From Dyadobacter psychrophilus (GTDB lineage: Bacteria > Bacteroidota > Bacteroidia > Cytophagales > Spirosomataceae), in assembly GCF_900167945.1 (NCBI RefSeq), contig NZ_FUZA01000009.1, positions 115,787 through 179,786 of the forward strand: a DNA stretch of 64,000 bases. The letters are read 5' to 3'. A program made the position numbers and the translations under genes. The notes below the pieces were generated by a model. That model made no database searches. It was not told the DNA's origin and was given only the letters and a program-made list of their open reading frames with translations. Below are positions 25,251 through 33,773 of the stretch, one piece after another (within the stretch, counting starts at the first letter, position 1; each line of letters begins with the position of its first letter).

Positions 25251-27836
25251 ATGAATAACAGTTTCCAGGACGCGGTTGTAACGAAGTACAATATTTTTAA
25301 TAGTCTTTTTCTGAGTCTGCCTTACCGGGGCATTTTTCAGACGGGATCGTTACTCCCCATACTAACGCAGCAAAGTGAGATCGGATTTCAAGAGGGAAAG
25401 TCGCCTAAGGAGATTATAGAGCACTTTTTTTCAGAATTATTAGAAACTGCAACGCCAAAGGAGAGGGCTGATCTGCTTTTTGCCTTTATCCAATACATCG
25501 AAAGGCAAGTTGTACTTTTCGACTCTGTGGAAGATGCTGCATTCGATCAGACCCATGACCTTACAGGCAAAGGGTCGGTAAATTATCTTACAGATCGCCT
25601 GGATAATGACGAGCTCAGAAAAAAGCTGCTTACCAAGCTGGAAGATTTTAGTGTGCGGATCGTGCTTACTGCGCACCCAACGCAGTTTTACTCAGGGAAA
25701 GTGCTGGGAATTATCAACGACCTGGAAGATGCAATCAAAGAAAACGACTTTACGGAAGTAAACCAGTTACTGCTGCAATTGGGTAAAACTGCATTCATTA
25801 ACCACGAAAAACCCACGCCTTTCGATGAAGCTGTGAGTCTGTGCTGGTTTTTGGAAAATGTATATTACGACGCTATTCCATCCATTCTTGAAAAACTGAT
25901 CAATGGACTCGGCATGAGCGTGCATGACTGGCCGTATCCGAATGTATATCGTTTAGGCTTCTGGCCGGGCGGTGACCGCGACGGGAATCCGTTCGTTAAC
26001 CCTGAAATCACATTGCAGGTTGCTGCCAGATTACGGGAAACACTGTTGAGAGGTTACTATCGTGATTTGAGACAGTTGAAGCGCAGGCTGACTTTCAAAG
26101 GAGTGGACGAGGCGATTAGTTTGGCTGAGCGCAAAATGAACAGCACCATTTTCGGTCCTTTTGAAGAGGGCTATAACAATGCGCAGGAATTAATCGACGA
26201 GTTCCTTAAGGCCCGCGAAGTGCTGGTTTCCAAACATCAGGGGCTGTTTGTGGAATTGCTTGACAACTTTATCCTTAAACTGAACATTTTCGGGTTTTTC
26301 TTCGCGAGTCTGGATGTGCGTCAGGACAGCCGTAAGCATGGAAAAGCTTGGGAAGATATTCTTAAAAGGCTTGAGAAAAAGATTCCATTGCTGAAATACA
26401 GCGACTATGAAAGCTGGGATGAGGCTAAAAAAATAGATCTGTTGCTCTCGCTAAACATTCCGCTCCGGGATGAAGATTATGAAGATGAGCTAACGAAAGA
26501 TATTTTAGGCTCCATTCGTGCGATCAAAACGATCCAGAAAAACAATGGTGAAAAAGGCGCGCATCGTTATGTGATTAGTAATAACACGTCCGCGTTGAAT
26601 GTCATGCAAGTGGTTGCGCTCGCTAAAAACCTCATTGCTGATGAAAGCGGAAAGCTTGCACTGGACGTCGTTCCACTTTTCGAAACGGTTGATGACCTGG
26701 CCAATGCGCCTGAAATCATGCGGTCATTGTATGAAAACGAGTATTACAGGGATCATTTGCAAAATCGTGAAAATCACCAAACCATTATGGTTGGATTTTC
26801 TGATGGAACGAAAGATGGCGGTTACTTGCGTGCAAACTGGTCCATTTATCGTGCTAAGGAAGAATTAACAAAAGTTTCCCGTGAATTTGGGATTAAAGTC
26901 ACATTCTTCGACGGTCGTGGTGGTCCTCCGGCGCGCGGAGGTGGCAATAACCACAACTTTTACTCATCACTGGGAACGGACATTGAGGACAAAGAAATTC
27001 AGCTTACTGTTCAGGGACAGACGATAAGCTCCAATTACGGAACTGTAACAACCGCCATGTACAATCTGGAAAGGTTGTTTACTGCCGGTCTGGAGAATCA
27101 CTTGTTCAGAGGAAATCGTGTTGAGGATGAATTGTCGGCGGACGATAAGGTTCTGATTGAGGAAATGGCTTCCTTGGCTTACGATTCCTATCTTGATCTG
27201 AAAAATCATCCGATGTTTGTAAAATATCTGGATAAAAAGACGCCTTTGCGTTTTTATGGACAAACCAACATTGGAAGCCGGCCTACCAAGCGGGGAAATG
27301 ATGATGAAGGTTTGAAATTCGAAGATCTTCGTGCCATTCCTTTTGTGGGTTCGTGGGCTCAGATGAAACAGAATGTTCCGGGTTTTTATGGCTTTGGAAC
27401 GGCGATAGAGCAAATGGGTAAGGATGGTAAGAAGGAGGAGATCAAGCAATTATATAAAAAGTCGCTGTTTTTCAGAACATTGATTGAAAATTCAATGCAA
27501 TCGCTGTCGAAAGCATTCTTCCCTGCAACAAAATATCTTCGCGACGAAGCGGATTACAAGGAGTTCTGGGACAAAATGTACAACGAATTCCTGTTAACCC
27601 GGGACCAGTTGCTGGAAGTATCCGGGCAAAAAGAGCTTCTGGACAGCAACAATGTCACCAAAGTCTCCATCAAAACCCGCGAAAGAATTGTTTTGCCACT
27701 GATCACAATCCAGCAATACGCATTACAAATGCTGGCGGAAGATCCAAAGAACTTGCCAGTGGATGTTGAAACTTATAACCAGCTGATTATGCGGGCAATG
27801 TTCGGGATTATTAATGCGGCGAGGAACTCGGCTTAA
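25251..27836 (+). CDS. ppc: Phosphoenolpyruvate carboxylase (divergent Bacteroidota type)
   Basis: Carboxylates phosphoenolpyruvate to oxaloacetate, refilling the citric acid cycle. The 861-residue protein has the catalytic His region VLTAHPTQFYSGK, GGDRDGNP, the DVRQDSRKHG segment and GFSDGTKDGGYLRANW. Two normally strict elements differ from the classical enzyme: the mobile loop reads FFDGRGGPPARGGG instead of FHGRGG..., and the C-terminus ends NAARNSA instead of (Q/R)NTG. Flanking sequence is otherwise complete and no frameshift is seen. It is monocistronic, with a clear terminator. Confidence 0.93.
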   Translation: MNNSFQDAVVTKYNIFNSLFLSLPYRGIFQTGSLLPILTQQSEIGFQEGKSPKEIIEHFFSELLETATPKERADLLFAFIQYIERQVVLFDSVEDAAFDQTHDLTGKGSVNYLTDRLDNDELRKKLLTKLEDFSVRIVLTAHPTQFYSGKVLGIINDLEDAIKENDFTEVNQLLLQLGKTAFINHEKPTPFDEAVSLCWFLENVYYDAIPSILEKLINGLGMSVHDWPYPNVYRLGFWPGGDRDGNPFVNPEITLQVAARLRETLLRGYYRDLRQLKRRLTFKGVDEAISLAERKMNSTIFGPFEEGYNNAQELIDEFLKAREVLVSKHQGLFVELLDNFILKLNIFGFFFASLDVRQDSRKHGKAWEDILKRLEKKIPLLKYSDYESWDEAKKIDLLLSLNIPLRDEDYEDELTKDILGSIRAIKTIQKNNGEKGAHRYVISNNTSALNVMQVVALAKNLIADESGKLALDVVPLFETVDDLANAPEIMRSLYENEYYRDHLQNRENHQTIMVGFSDGTKDGGYLRANWSIYRAKEELTKVSREFGIKVTFFDGRGGPPARGGGNNHNFYSSLGTDIEDKEIQLTVQGQTISSNYGTVTTAMYNLERLFTAGLENHLFRGNRVEDELSADDKVLIEEMASLAYDSYLDLKNHPMFVKYLDKKTPLRFYGQTNIGSRPTKRGNDDEGLKFEDLRAIPFVGSWAQMKQNVPGFYGFGTAIEQMGKDGKKEEIKQLYKKSLFFRTLIENSMQSLSKAFFPATKYLRDEADYKEFWDKMYNEFLLTRDQLLEVSGQKELLDSNNVTKVSIKTRERIVLPLITIQQYALQMLAEDPKNLPVDVETYNQLIMRAMFGIINAARNSA

Positions 27837-27861
27837 CGGCTAGAAATATAAAAAGTTGTAT

Positions 27862-27893
27862 GCTCCTGATCGTGTTGGTCAGGAGCTTTTTTT
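27862..27893 (+). terminator. Rho-independent terminator of ppc
   Basis: GCTCCTGA (27862-27869) pairs perfectly with TCAGGAGC (27879-27886) around a nine-base loop, followed by seven Ts. Confidence 0.85.
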
Positions 27894-27927
27894 ACATTTC
27901 GTGTTGAGCAATGCATGTGAAAAAGGA

Positions 27928-28518
27928 TTAAAGATGTCGATTCTTGCGGGGTAAGATTTTCGTGTGAAATTTACCATTTGTAAATTTTAGCGTGTCCTCA
28001 TAAGAGTTGTAAAACCGAGGTGACCGCAAAACAAATGTTACTTGAAACCGCCCTTTTATTTCTCTGTTACCGCTTTCCTGATATTGATCTATCTGCAAGT
28101 AGTTATCCGCCGATTCCAAAACCTCATAACGATCCCTAAATATGTCAAAATCGATGAATGCGGTGAAAGTTGAAGTTGCAATTGTTGAATCACTGCATGG
28201 AACATCCCGATCTGACATGATCCTATAACGGCCGGTCTTGGTCGGGATATCCGAAAGGTATAAATATTCTTCAAGTACACCTTCAGAGTCAAAAAGCAAA
28301 GAGTAAAGATAAACCCTTTTGCAAGTTGTATCACCAAAATCCTGAGCTGCTCCCCGCACTGCCTGATATGCGTTTTTGAAAGTCTTTTCCCATCTTCTGC
28401 CATTTACATTGACAGAAAAATAGCCCCAAGAGTCATGAGGGACAGTTGTTTCACGCTCACATCCAACTGATAGTAAAATTAGAAAAATGAAATAGTGAGA
28501 TATCTTACAGAGTTTCAT
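27928..28518 (-). CDS. Hypothetical lipoprotein next to a T9SS metalloprotease
   Basis: A 196-residue protein whose signal peptide ends in the lipobox LSVGC (Cys19), so it should be membrane-anchored. The mature part is mainly beta and includes YFSVNVNGRRWEKTF, a pattern seen in DUF6252-like Bacteroidota lipoproteins (weak resemblance). Cysteines in TTCKRVY and VPCSDS could form a disulfide. It begins 8 bases after the stop of the secreted metalloprotease gene, so they are cotranscribed. Function is unknown; an inhibitor or surface partner of the protease is possible but speculative. Confidence 0.6.
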   Translation of the reverse strand: MKLCKISHYFIFLILLSVGCERETTVPHDSWGYFSVNVNGRRWEKTFKNAYQAVRGAAQDFGDTTCKRVYLYSLLFDSEGVLEEYLYLSDIPTKTGRYRIMSDRDVPCSDSTIATSTFTAFIDFDIFRDRYEVLESADNYLQIDQYQESGNREIKGRFQVTFVLRSPRFYNSYEDTLKFTNGKFHTKILPRKNRHL

Positions 28519-28526
28519 AGGCTGGA

Positions 28527-30389
28527 TTATTTAGCGATTATAAGTCGTTTTGTCTCTGTAACTCCATTCCTTAGTAACCGCGCTAAGTAGGTACCACTTG
28601 GATAATTACCAGTAACCCATTTTACAGACTGCCGCCCGCTCTTCAGAAAGCTTTTTAGATCAATTATTTTCGTGATAACCTTACCGGATTGATCCAGGAT
28701 TTCAAGCTGTACATTGCTGTCTGTGAATAAGTTGAAATTTACTTCAACCTCACTTGACGATGGATTTGGAGTTACAGTAAATGGCACTGATTCCGATGCC
28801 AATGAATCGTTTACGAAGGCATTGACTTTATAAGGATTAGGCATTTGGGCTGACACTGCAATAAATGCTGAAACAGACTTTCCATTGCCTTTAACCGTGG
28901 CTCTAATCCATATTTTTTGGGTTTGACTGAAATACCAGGTAAAAATGTCAGTAGTAATGTTGGAAGGCAGATAGTTAACTCCGTCATAGCTGTAATGCCA
29001 TGCGATTGAATAGGGAGCAGATCCACAACTGTATGTTACCTCATAATTTTTGCCGCCGGGTGTAGCAATTGATGTTGGTCCGTCAACATAAGCAACTAAG
29101 GGAGGAATAGGATTAGGTCTGAAAACACTTACAATAGTGTGGGATTCAGTGATCCTTTTTGCATTATTTTCACTATTTGTTCCCGATGCTTTCCCACCTG
29201 CTTGTACATTTGGATTTGAAAAATGAAGTAATCGATTTTTGGCTTGCTCATCTGTTATACTTTTCCCGACCATAACGGTCCTGTCTGTCACGATGCCTAG
29301 GCCGTTTTTAATGCAATAGGCTTGTGCATATACAGGTGATCCAGGCGTATCCTCATGCCTGCATCCATAGAGGTGTCCTACCTCGTGTGCAAAGGTTTTC
29401 CGGGAAGTTGCACTCCAAAGTTCTACTATTGCATATGACTGAGAATTTACCAGATCTTGTGTCTGTGCTTTTCCCCGCGTGTCTCCACCCTGATATTCAC
29501 CGTCCGTAAAGAGTACGACCAAATCAGCATGATAGCTATCTCTTAAACCCTGGGCAACCAAGTTTTTTTCAAGGTTATTAAGGTCATTAGTAATGAATTG
29601 TGTTTCTGGCAGATTATTAAGTGGAGCAATTCCCGCCAGCGTTAATGCTGCATTGCTGGTGACACCGCTGTTATAAATGCAGGAATTAAATTGTGCTACG
29701 GACAAATCAGCCATTGTTTGAATTCCTGCAACATTTCCCACAAGTGCCAGCGCCTTCGGCGTGTACAAAATCAGCACTCTAGGACTGATCAACGGCTGAC
29801 ATGGGTTCATCTTAGCATTGACATTACCAGGCGGTGCTTGCTCCGGTTCCTGTGCGGCTGTTTTCCTACCAGCCGGAGGCTCATTCGTAGTAACGCAGCC
29901 GACGTCACCAGCTTTGGCCATGTCAACTTCTTGCAAACAATACAGGCCGTTAGGAGCAGGGAATATTTCATACACACCGTCCGGGGTTGAGAAATGCGCG
30001 GTAATCCTGCCAGCTTTTGATAGGATAATGACGGTTCCCCGGTTATCATCCGTTTTGCCAATCCATTCATAATCAGTAGCTGAGTGATATTTGACTTCAC
30101 TTGCTTCGGCAAGGATGGGTTTGTCTTTTCCTGGAATTTCTAATGTCAGAATGCCTTCTTTCTGAGCTGTTGCAAGGGGATTTAAATGGATGAAGTGATA
30201 GTTCGAAATGTTTGGGTTCTTTTTTAGCCGGGCAATGTATGCAGTCATTTCCGGGTTGTCAGGGACGGTGTTATCTGGAACTGCTTCAATGAATTTCTGC
30301 ACTTGCCCGAATGTCAGATTGCAGCAAATAAGCGAGATAAGCATGCAGAAAGCGCAACTTTTAATTGGTAGGGTAAATAACTTTTGCAT
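28527..30389 (-). CDS. Secreted reprolysin-like metalloprotease with T9SS sorting domain
   Basis: Extracellular zinc protease of about 620 residues. A signal peptide (CAFCMLISLICCNLTFG) leads to a pro-region of about 150 residues, then a metzincin domain with HEVGHLYGCRHE near residue 335, matching HExxHxxGxxH. A cysteine-containing Ig-like segment follows (VDGPTSIATPGGKNYEVTYS), and the last ~80 residues (VTPNPSSSEVEVNF to KRLIIAK) are a type A T9SS sorting domain, so it is exported by the Bacteroidota type IX system. The frame runs four codons further to a TTG; I prefer the ATG at 30389. Confidence 0.9.
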   Translation of the reverse strand: MQKLFTLPIKSCAFCMLISLICCNLTFGQVQKFIEAVPDNTVPDNPEMTAYIARLKKNPNISNYHFIHLNPLATAQKEGILTLEIPGKDKPILAEASEVKYHSATDYEWIGKTDDNRGTVIILSKAGRITAHFSTPDGVYEIFPAPNGLYCLQEVDMAKAGDVGCVTTNEPPAGRKTAAQEPEQAPPGNVNAKMNPCQPLISPRVLILYTPKALALVGNVAGIQTMADLSVAQFNSCIYNSGVTSNAALTLAGIAPLNNLPETQFITNDLNNLEKNLVAQGLRDSYHADLVVLFTDGEYQGGDTRGKAQTQDLVNSQSYAIVELWSATSRKTFAHEVGHLYGCRHEDTPGSPVYAQAYCIKNGLGIVTDRTVMVGKSITDEQAKNRLLHFSNPNVQAGGKASGTNSENNAKRITESHTIVSVFRPNPIPPLVAYVDGPTSIATPGGKNYEVTYSCGSAPYSIAWHYSYDGVNYLPSNITTDIFTWYFSQTQKIWIRATVKGNGKSVSAFIAVSAQMPNPYKVNAFVNDSLASESVPFTVTPNPSSSEVEVNFNLFTDSNVQLEILDQSGKVITKIIDLKSFLKSGRQSVKWVTGNYPSGTYLARLLRNGVTETKRLIIAK

Positions 30390-30629
30390 AGTGTCTGTCA
30401 ATTAGTTTAAGTTATTGCACCGCCGAATGTTGTCTTATTTCGAGGTGAAACAAAATAATTCTATGATCCAGTTATTGTGGTGTCGATATGGATTATCCAG
30501 CGGTCATTGTAACTGATATGCACTAAAATTATCGGTAATTTTCCTTGCAATAATTAGTAGACGAATAGTTGAAGGGACTTATAATTGTAATCAAATACTC
30601 AATTGCCCAAAGCTTCAACTTAACTTATC

Positions 30630-31064
30630 ATGACGCATCATTCTGATCAGCGTGCCTATTTTTTCAAAATAGATACGACAATCAAAAAAATCCGCAATGC
30701 TTTACAGAAACAACTAACGGAGGCTGGTTTTGACCTTACAGTGGACCAGTGGGTGCTTATAGATCACATTTTCAGAAGGCAGGGAATTAGTCAGAACGAA
30801 TTGGCAGAACTTACATTCAAGGATCCGCCAACCGTTACGCGCATCATTGATTTACTGGAAAAAAAAGGATTGGTGGAGCGCGGACCCGCCGCAGGTGACC
30901 GCAGAAAGTTTAATTTATTTCTTACCAAAACAGGCGAATCAACTTATAACGAGGCATTTCCGATTGTGGCGGACATTCGCAGAAAGGGTTGGGGAAGTCT
31001 CAATGATTCCGATTATCAGCATTTTGTCCGTATTATGGACTCGATTTATCAGAATTTTACCTGA
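30630..31064 (+). CDS. MarR-family transcriptional regulator
   Basis: Winged-helix DNA-binding repressor or activator of 144 residues, expected to be dimeric. The helix-turn-helix is visible as ISQNELAELTFKDPPTVTRIIDLLEKKGLV (key residues Gln, Asn, Leu, Thr, Arg), followed by the wing RGPAAGDRRKFNLFLT with its Asp-Arg-Arg. The target genes are not evident: the next gene on the strand encodes a SIMPL protein about 190 bases away. The 228-base region upstream contains no dyad strong enough to call an operator. Confidence 0.92.
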   Translation: MTHHSDQRAYFFKIDTTIKKIRNALQKQLTEAGFDLTVDQWVLIDHIFRRQGISQNELAELTFKDPPTVTRIIDLLEKKGLVERGPAAGDRRKFNLFLTKTGESTYNEAFPIVADIRRKGWGSLNDSDYQHFVRIMDSIYQNFT

Positions 31065-31250
31065 ATTACGGCAGGACAAAAAATAATTCAATGTAAGTGG
31101 GAGAATGACAGCAGATTGCGTTATCCTCCCATTTTTGTTTTAAACCTTTGGTATAACATTGCATCTAAACTACGTGGACGGCAATTATTTCAGCTCATTA
31201 CAACGATAAGCCCGCCGCCCGCATCTGTACTTTATATCCAATATTATTTT

Positions 31251-31991
31251 ATGAAAGCCATGAAGAAGATTATTTTGAGTTCCCTGTTTGCAATGAGCGT
31301 TTTGTTTCCTGCTTTTTCCCAGGTCAAATATGAGCAGCAGATCGTCCTGCCAAAAATAGAAGTGGCCGGTTTCGCTGAAATGGAAATAGTGCCCGACGAA
31401 ATTTATTTCAGCATTTCGTTAAGGGAGTATTTTGAAGATGAGAAAAGCCAGAAAGACAAAGTGGTGATCAGTACTTTGGAAAAACAGCTTTTGAAAGCAA
31501 TCGCCGACGCGGGACTTCCAAAAGAGGCATTGTCTATCAGCGGTTTAGGTGGTTATCAAAACTATACGGACAAAAAGAAAAAGCCAGCGACATTCCTGGA
31601 AAGCAAGCAGTACGAGCTGAAAGTAAGCAGCGCGGATAAGTTGGACGGCATTTTATCAAAAGTGGAAAGCCGCGGTGTGCAGTATGCAAATGTTGCACGC
31701 GTGGATCACTCGAAAAGAGAAGAGTATAAAAAGCAGGTGAAGATCGATGCCTTAAAAGCGGCAAAAGTGAAAGCTGAGTATCTCGTTGCCTCGCTGGACC
31801 AAAAGCTGGGCAAGGTGATGGAAATTAAGGAGCTGGATGAAAATTTGTATTTCCCGCAACCGGTTTTCGCCAAAGCCAACATGAGGACTTTCGCACAAGC
31901 GGAGTCAGCAGACGCGGTGGTTGAGAGCGATGTTCAATATCAGAAAATTAAGATCAGCTATCGCATGCAAGCGGCTTTTGAAATCAAATAG
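31251..31991 (+). CDS. SIMPL (DUF541) domain periplasmic protein
   Basis: Exported protein of 246 residues of the SIMPL/DUF541 family. A signal peptide (IILSSLFAMSVLFPAFSQ) precedes the domain, which begins IEVAGFAEMEIVPDEIYFSISL and contains the typical alternation of strands and charged helices (KKQVKIDALKAAKVKAEYL). Members form ring-shaped oligomers of unclear function, sometimes linked to stress resistance. The frame is open upstream to 31116, but the start at 31251 (or 31260) gives a proper signal peptide. Confidence 0.85.
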   Translation: MKAMKKIILSSLFAMSVLFPAFSQVKYEQQIVLPKIEVAGFAEMEIVPDEIYFSISLREYFEDEKSQKDKVVISTLEKQLLKAIADAGLPKEALSISGLGGYQNYTDKKKKPATFLESKQYELKVSSADKLDGILSKVESRGVQYANVARVDHSKREEYKKQVKIDALKAAKVKAEYLVASLDQKLGKVMEIKELDENLYFPQPVFAKANMRTFAQAESADAVVESDVQYQKIKISYRMQAAFEIK

Positions 31992-32114
31992 TCTTCCTGG
32001 CGAAGAAGGTGGGCACAGTTTTTTCTGGAAAATAGTTTAGTAACTTAAAGCAATCCTTTTGTAACAACACATAAGTTTCTTTAAATTTAATCTCAAACTA
32101 AGTAACTGGAAATC

Positions 32115-32447
32115 ATGAGCATAAACGCGAAACACCTTGCCACATTTATTCTTGGGGCGGCCGCTGGAGTGGCTGCACATAAGTATCTTCAAAGCGAAGA
32201 AGGCGAAAAGCTTTTGGAAGACCTGAAAACCAAAGCCAACAATTTGAAGGCCGAAGCGGAAGGTGCGATCGACAAGGCTCCTGAATATTTTGAAGAGTTG
32301 AAAACGAAAGGTGCAGACTCGCTTAAAAGCAGTTTCCCTGATGCTGAAAACTTTTTCAAAGAGCTTTATGAAAAGTTTGTAGGCAACAAAGGAGCCGCGG
32401 GAACAGCAACTCCTGAAACAACGCCAACGCCTGATCCAATATCATAA
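32115..32447 (+). CDS. YtxH-like small membrane protein
   Basis: A 110-residue protein with a glycine/alanine-rich N-terminal segment (LATFILGAAAGVAAHKYL) typical of YtxH proteins, which can insert in the membrane, followed by a charged amphipathic helix (EKLLEDLKTKANNLKAEAE) and a Pro/Thr-rich tail (PETTPTPDP). Family members are general-stress or envelope-associated proteins of unknown mechanism. It converges with the Nudix gene, separated by 20 bases, and its terminator lies within the end of that gene. Confidence 0.8.
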   Translation: MSINAKHLATFILGAAAGVAAHKYLQSEEGEKLLEDLKTKANNLKAEAEGAIDKAPEYFEELKTKGADSLKSSFPDAENFFKELYEKFVGNKGAAGTATPETTPTPDPIS

Positions 32448-32467
32448 ATTTTAGCGTTACAAATATA

Positions 32468-33103
32468 TTAAATGGCCTGAGAGAGCTGAAAATGCTCTTT
32501 TTGGCCATTTTTTGTAAGCAATTGGTTGAGTTGTGCATACTGCAGCAGCATAATGGTCTTGGCGTCTTTAATCTCGCCTGTCTTTACCATGTTAAGCGCT
32601 TCATTAAATCGTAATTCCATTACTTCAATATTTTCCTGCTCCTGCACACTGCCACCGCCTTCACTTACCTTCATATCCTCGCTATATTCGGCCACGAAAA
32701 AGTATAGAATTTCTGTAACAGAACCCGGCGACATGTATGCTTCAAATATTTTCTCGACAGCATTGATCTTATAGCCAGTCTCCTCCTCGGTCTCTCTCTT
32801 AATGCAATCTTCCGGGTTATCTCGATCCAAGAGCCCCGCACAAGCCTCTATTAGCATGCCGGTTTCATTCCCGTTCACATAAGTGGGAATGCGGAATTGT
32901 CTGGTTAATATAACAGTTTGCTTCTCGCGGTTGTAAAGCATTATGACAGCGCCGTTCCCACGGTCATAAGCTTCTCTCGACTGCCTTTCCCATTGCCCGC
33001 CGGCACTCAGGTAATCAAATGTGTATTTTTTTAATGTATACCAATTATTCGAAAGCACCTCGTCGGCTACAATGTTCACGCGGTCATTTTTCATTTTGAT
33101 CAT
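32468..33103 (-). CDS. Nudix hydrolase, NudK/ADP-ribose pyrophosphatase type
   Basis: Cleaves nucleoside diphosphates linked to another moiety; NudK itself hydrolyses GDP-mannose. The Nudix box GLLDRDNPEDCIKRETEEETGY-type pattern is complete, with the metal-binding REteEE, and the flanking segments SNNWYTLKKYTFDYL and FEAYMSPGSVTEILYFFVAEY match the NudK subgroup. Length with the chosen ATG is 211 residues; the frame also extends 10 codons to a TTG at 33133. The 3' end overlaps the hairpin that probably terminates the convergent YtxH gene. Confidence 0.88.
   Translation of the reverse strand: MIKMKNDRVNIVADEVLSNNWYTLKKYTFDYLSAGGQWERQSREAYDRGNGAVIMLYNREKQTVILTRQFRIPTYVNGNETGMLIEACAGLLDRDNPEDCIKRETEEETGYKINAVEKIFEAYMSPGSVTEILYFFVAEYSEDMKVSEGGGSVQEQENIEVMELRFNEALNMVKTGEIKDAKTIMLLQYAQLNQLLTKNGQKEHFQLSQAI
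32470..32513 (+). terminator. YtxH gene terminator lying inside the Nudix gene end
   Basis: AAATGGCC (32470-32477) pairs with GGCCATTT (32503-32510) with an inner AGAGC/GCTCT stem, followed by Ts. The left arm starts at the Nudix stop codon, so the stem overlaps the last codons of that gene on the other strand. Confidence 0.65.
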
Positions 33104-33241
33104 TTTTGATTGGATATGATTTCTTTTGATCAAAATTAATGAAAAATTGGACCGAGTGTTTATTAATAAATTTTTTGCGGGTTGAAAAAAGTGTAATTGT
33201 AAGCGTCAGTTATTAAACGGTCATGCTATATTGGTCCCACT

Positions 33242-33757
33242 ATGGAAGATCTAAAACCAGCAGCGTACTGGATTGAAAAATATGCGTTAAGCCCGCACCC
33301 GGAGGGTGGCTACTATGCAGAAACTTACCGGGCAAATGAAAATGTGCCGCAGCAGGCATTACCAGCAAGATTTAGTGGGACCAGATCTTTTTCAACCGGG
33401 ATATATTTTCTGTTGGAAACGTATAACTTTTCTGCATTCCATAGGATCAAATCCGATGAAATGTGGCATTTCTATGCCGGGGAAGCATTGGAAATTTTTG
33501 TGATCAATGAAGAACGCCGGGAATTGCAGATGATCAGACTGGGAAATGATCCTGAAAAAGGTGAAACATTCCAGGCCGTAGTCCCGGCAGAATCATGGTT
33601 TGCGTCCCGTCCGGCAAAAGGCAGCACGTATGCATTAGTGGGATGCACCGTTGCGCCCGGTTTCGATTTTGCAGATTTTGAAATGGCTGAAAGAGAAGCA
33701 TTACAAACGCAGTTTCCTGAATTCGAACAAATCATTCAGGAACTGACAAGAGTTTAA
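33242..33757 (+). CDS. DUF985-family cupin
   Basis: Single-domain cupin of 171 residues. The family landmarks are visible: HPEGGYYAETYR near residue 20, RSFSTGIYFLLE, the metal-site-like FHRIKSDEMWHFYAGEALEIF near 65-85 with paired histidines, and the C-terminal VAPGFDFADFEMA. DUF985 proteins resemble sugar epimerases or isomerases in fold, but the reaction is unknown. It stands alone on the plus strand between divergent and convergent neighbours. Confidence 0.9.
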   Translation: MEDLKPAAYWIEKYALSPHPEGGYYAETYRANENVPQQALPARFSGTRSFSTGIYFLLETYNFSAFHRIKSDEMWHFYAGEALEIFVINEERRELQMIRLGNDPEKGETFQAVVPAESWFASRPAKGSTYALVGCTVAPGFDFADFEMAEREALQTQFPEFEQIIQELTRV

Positions 33758-33773
33758 TAATGCAAGGCAACCT

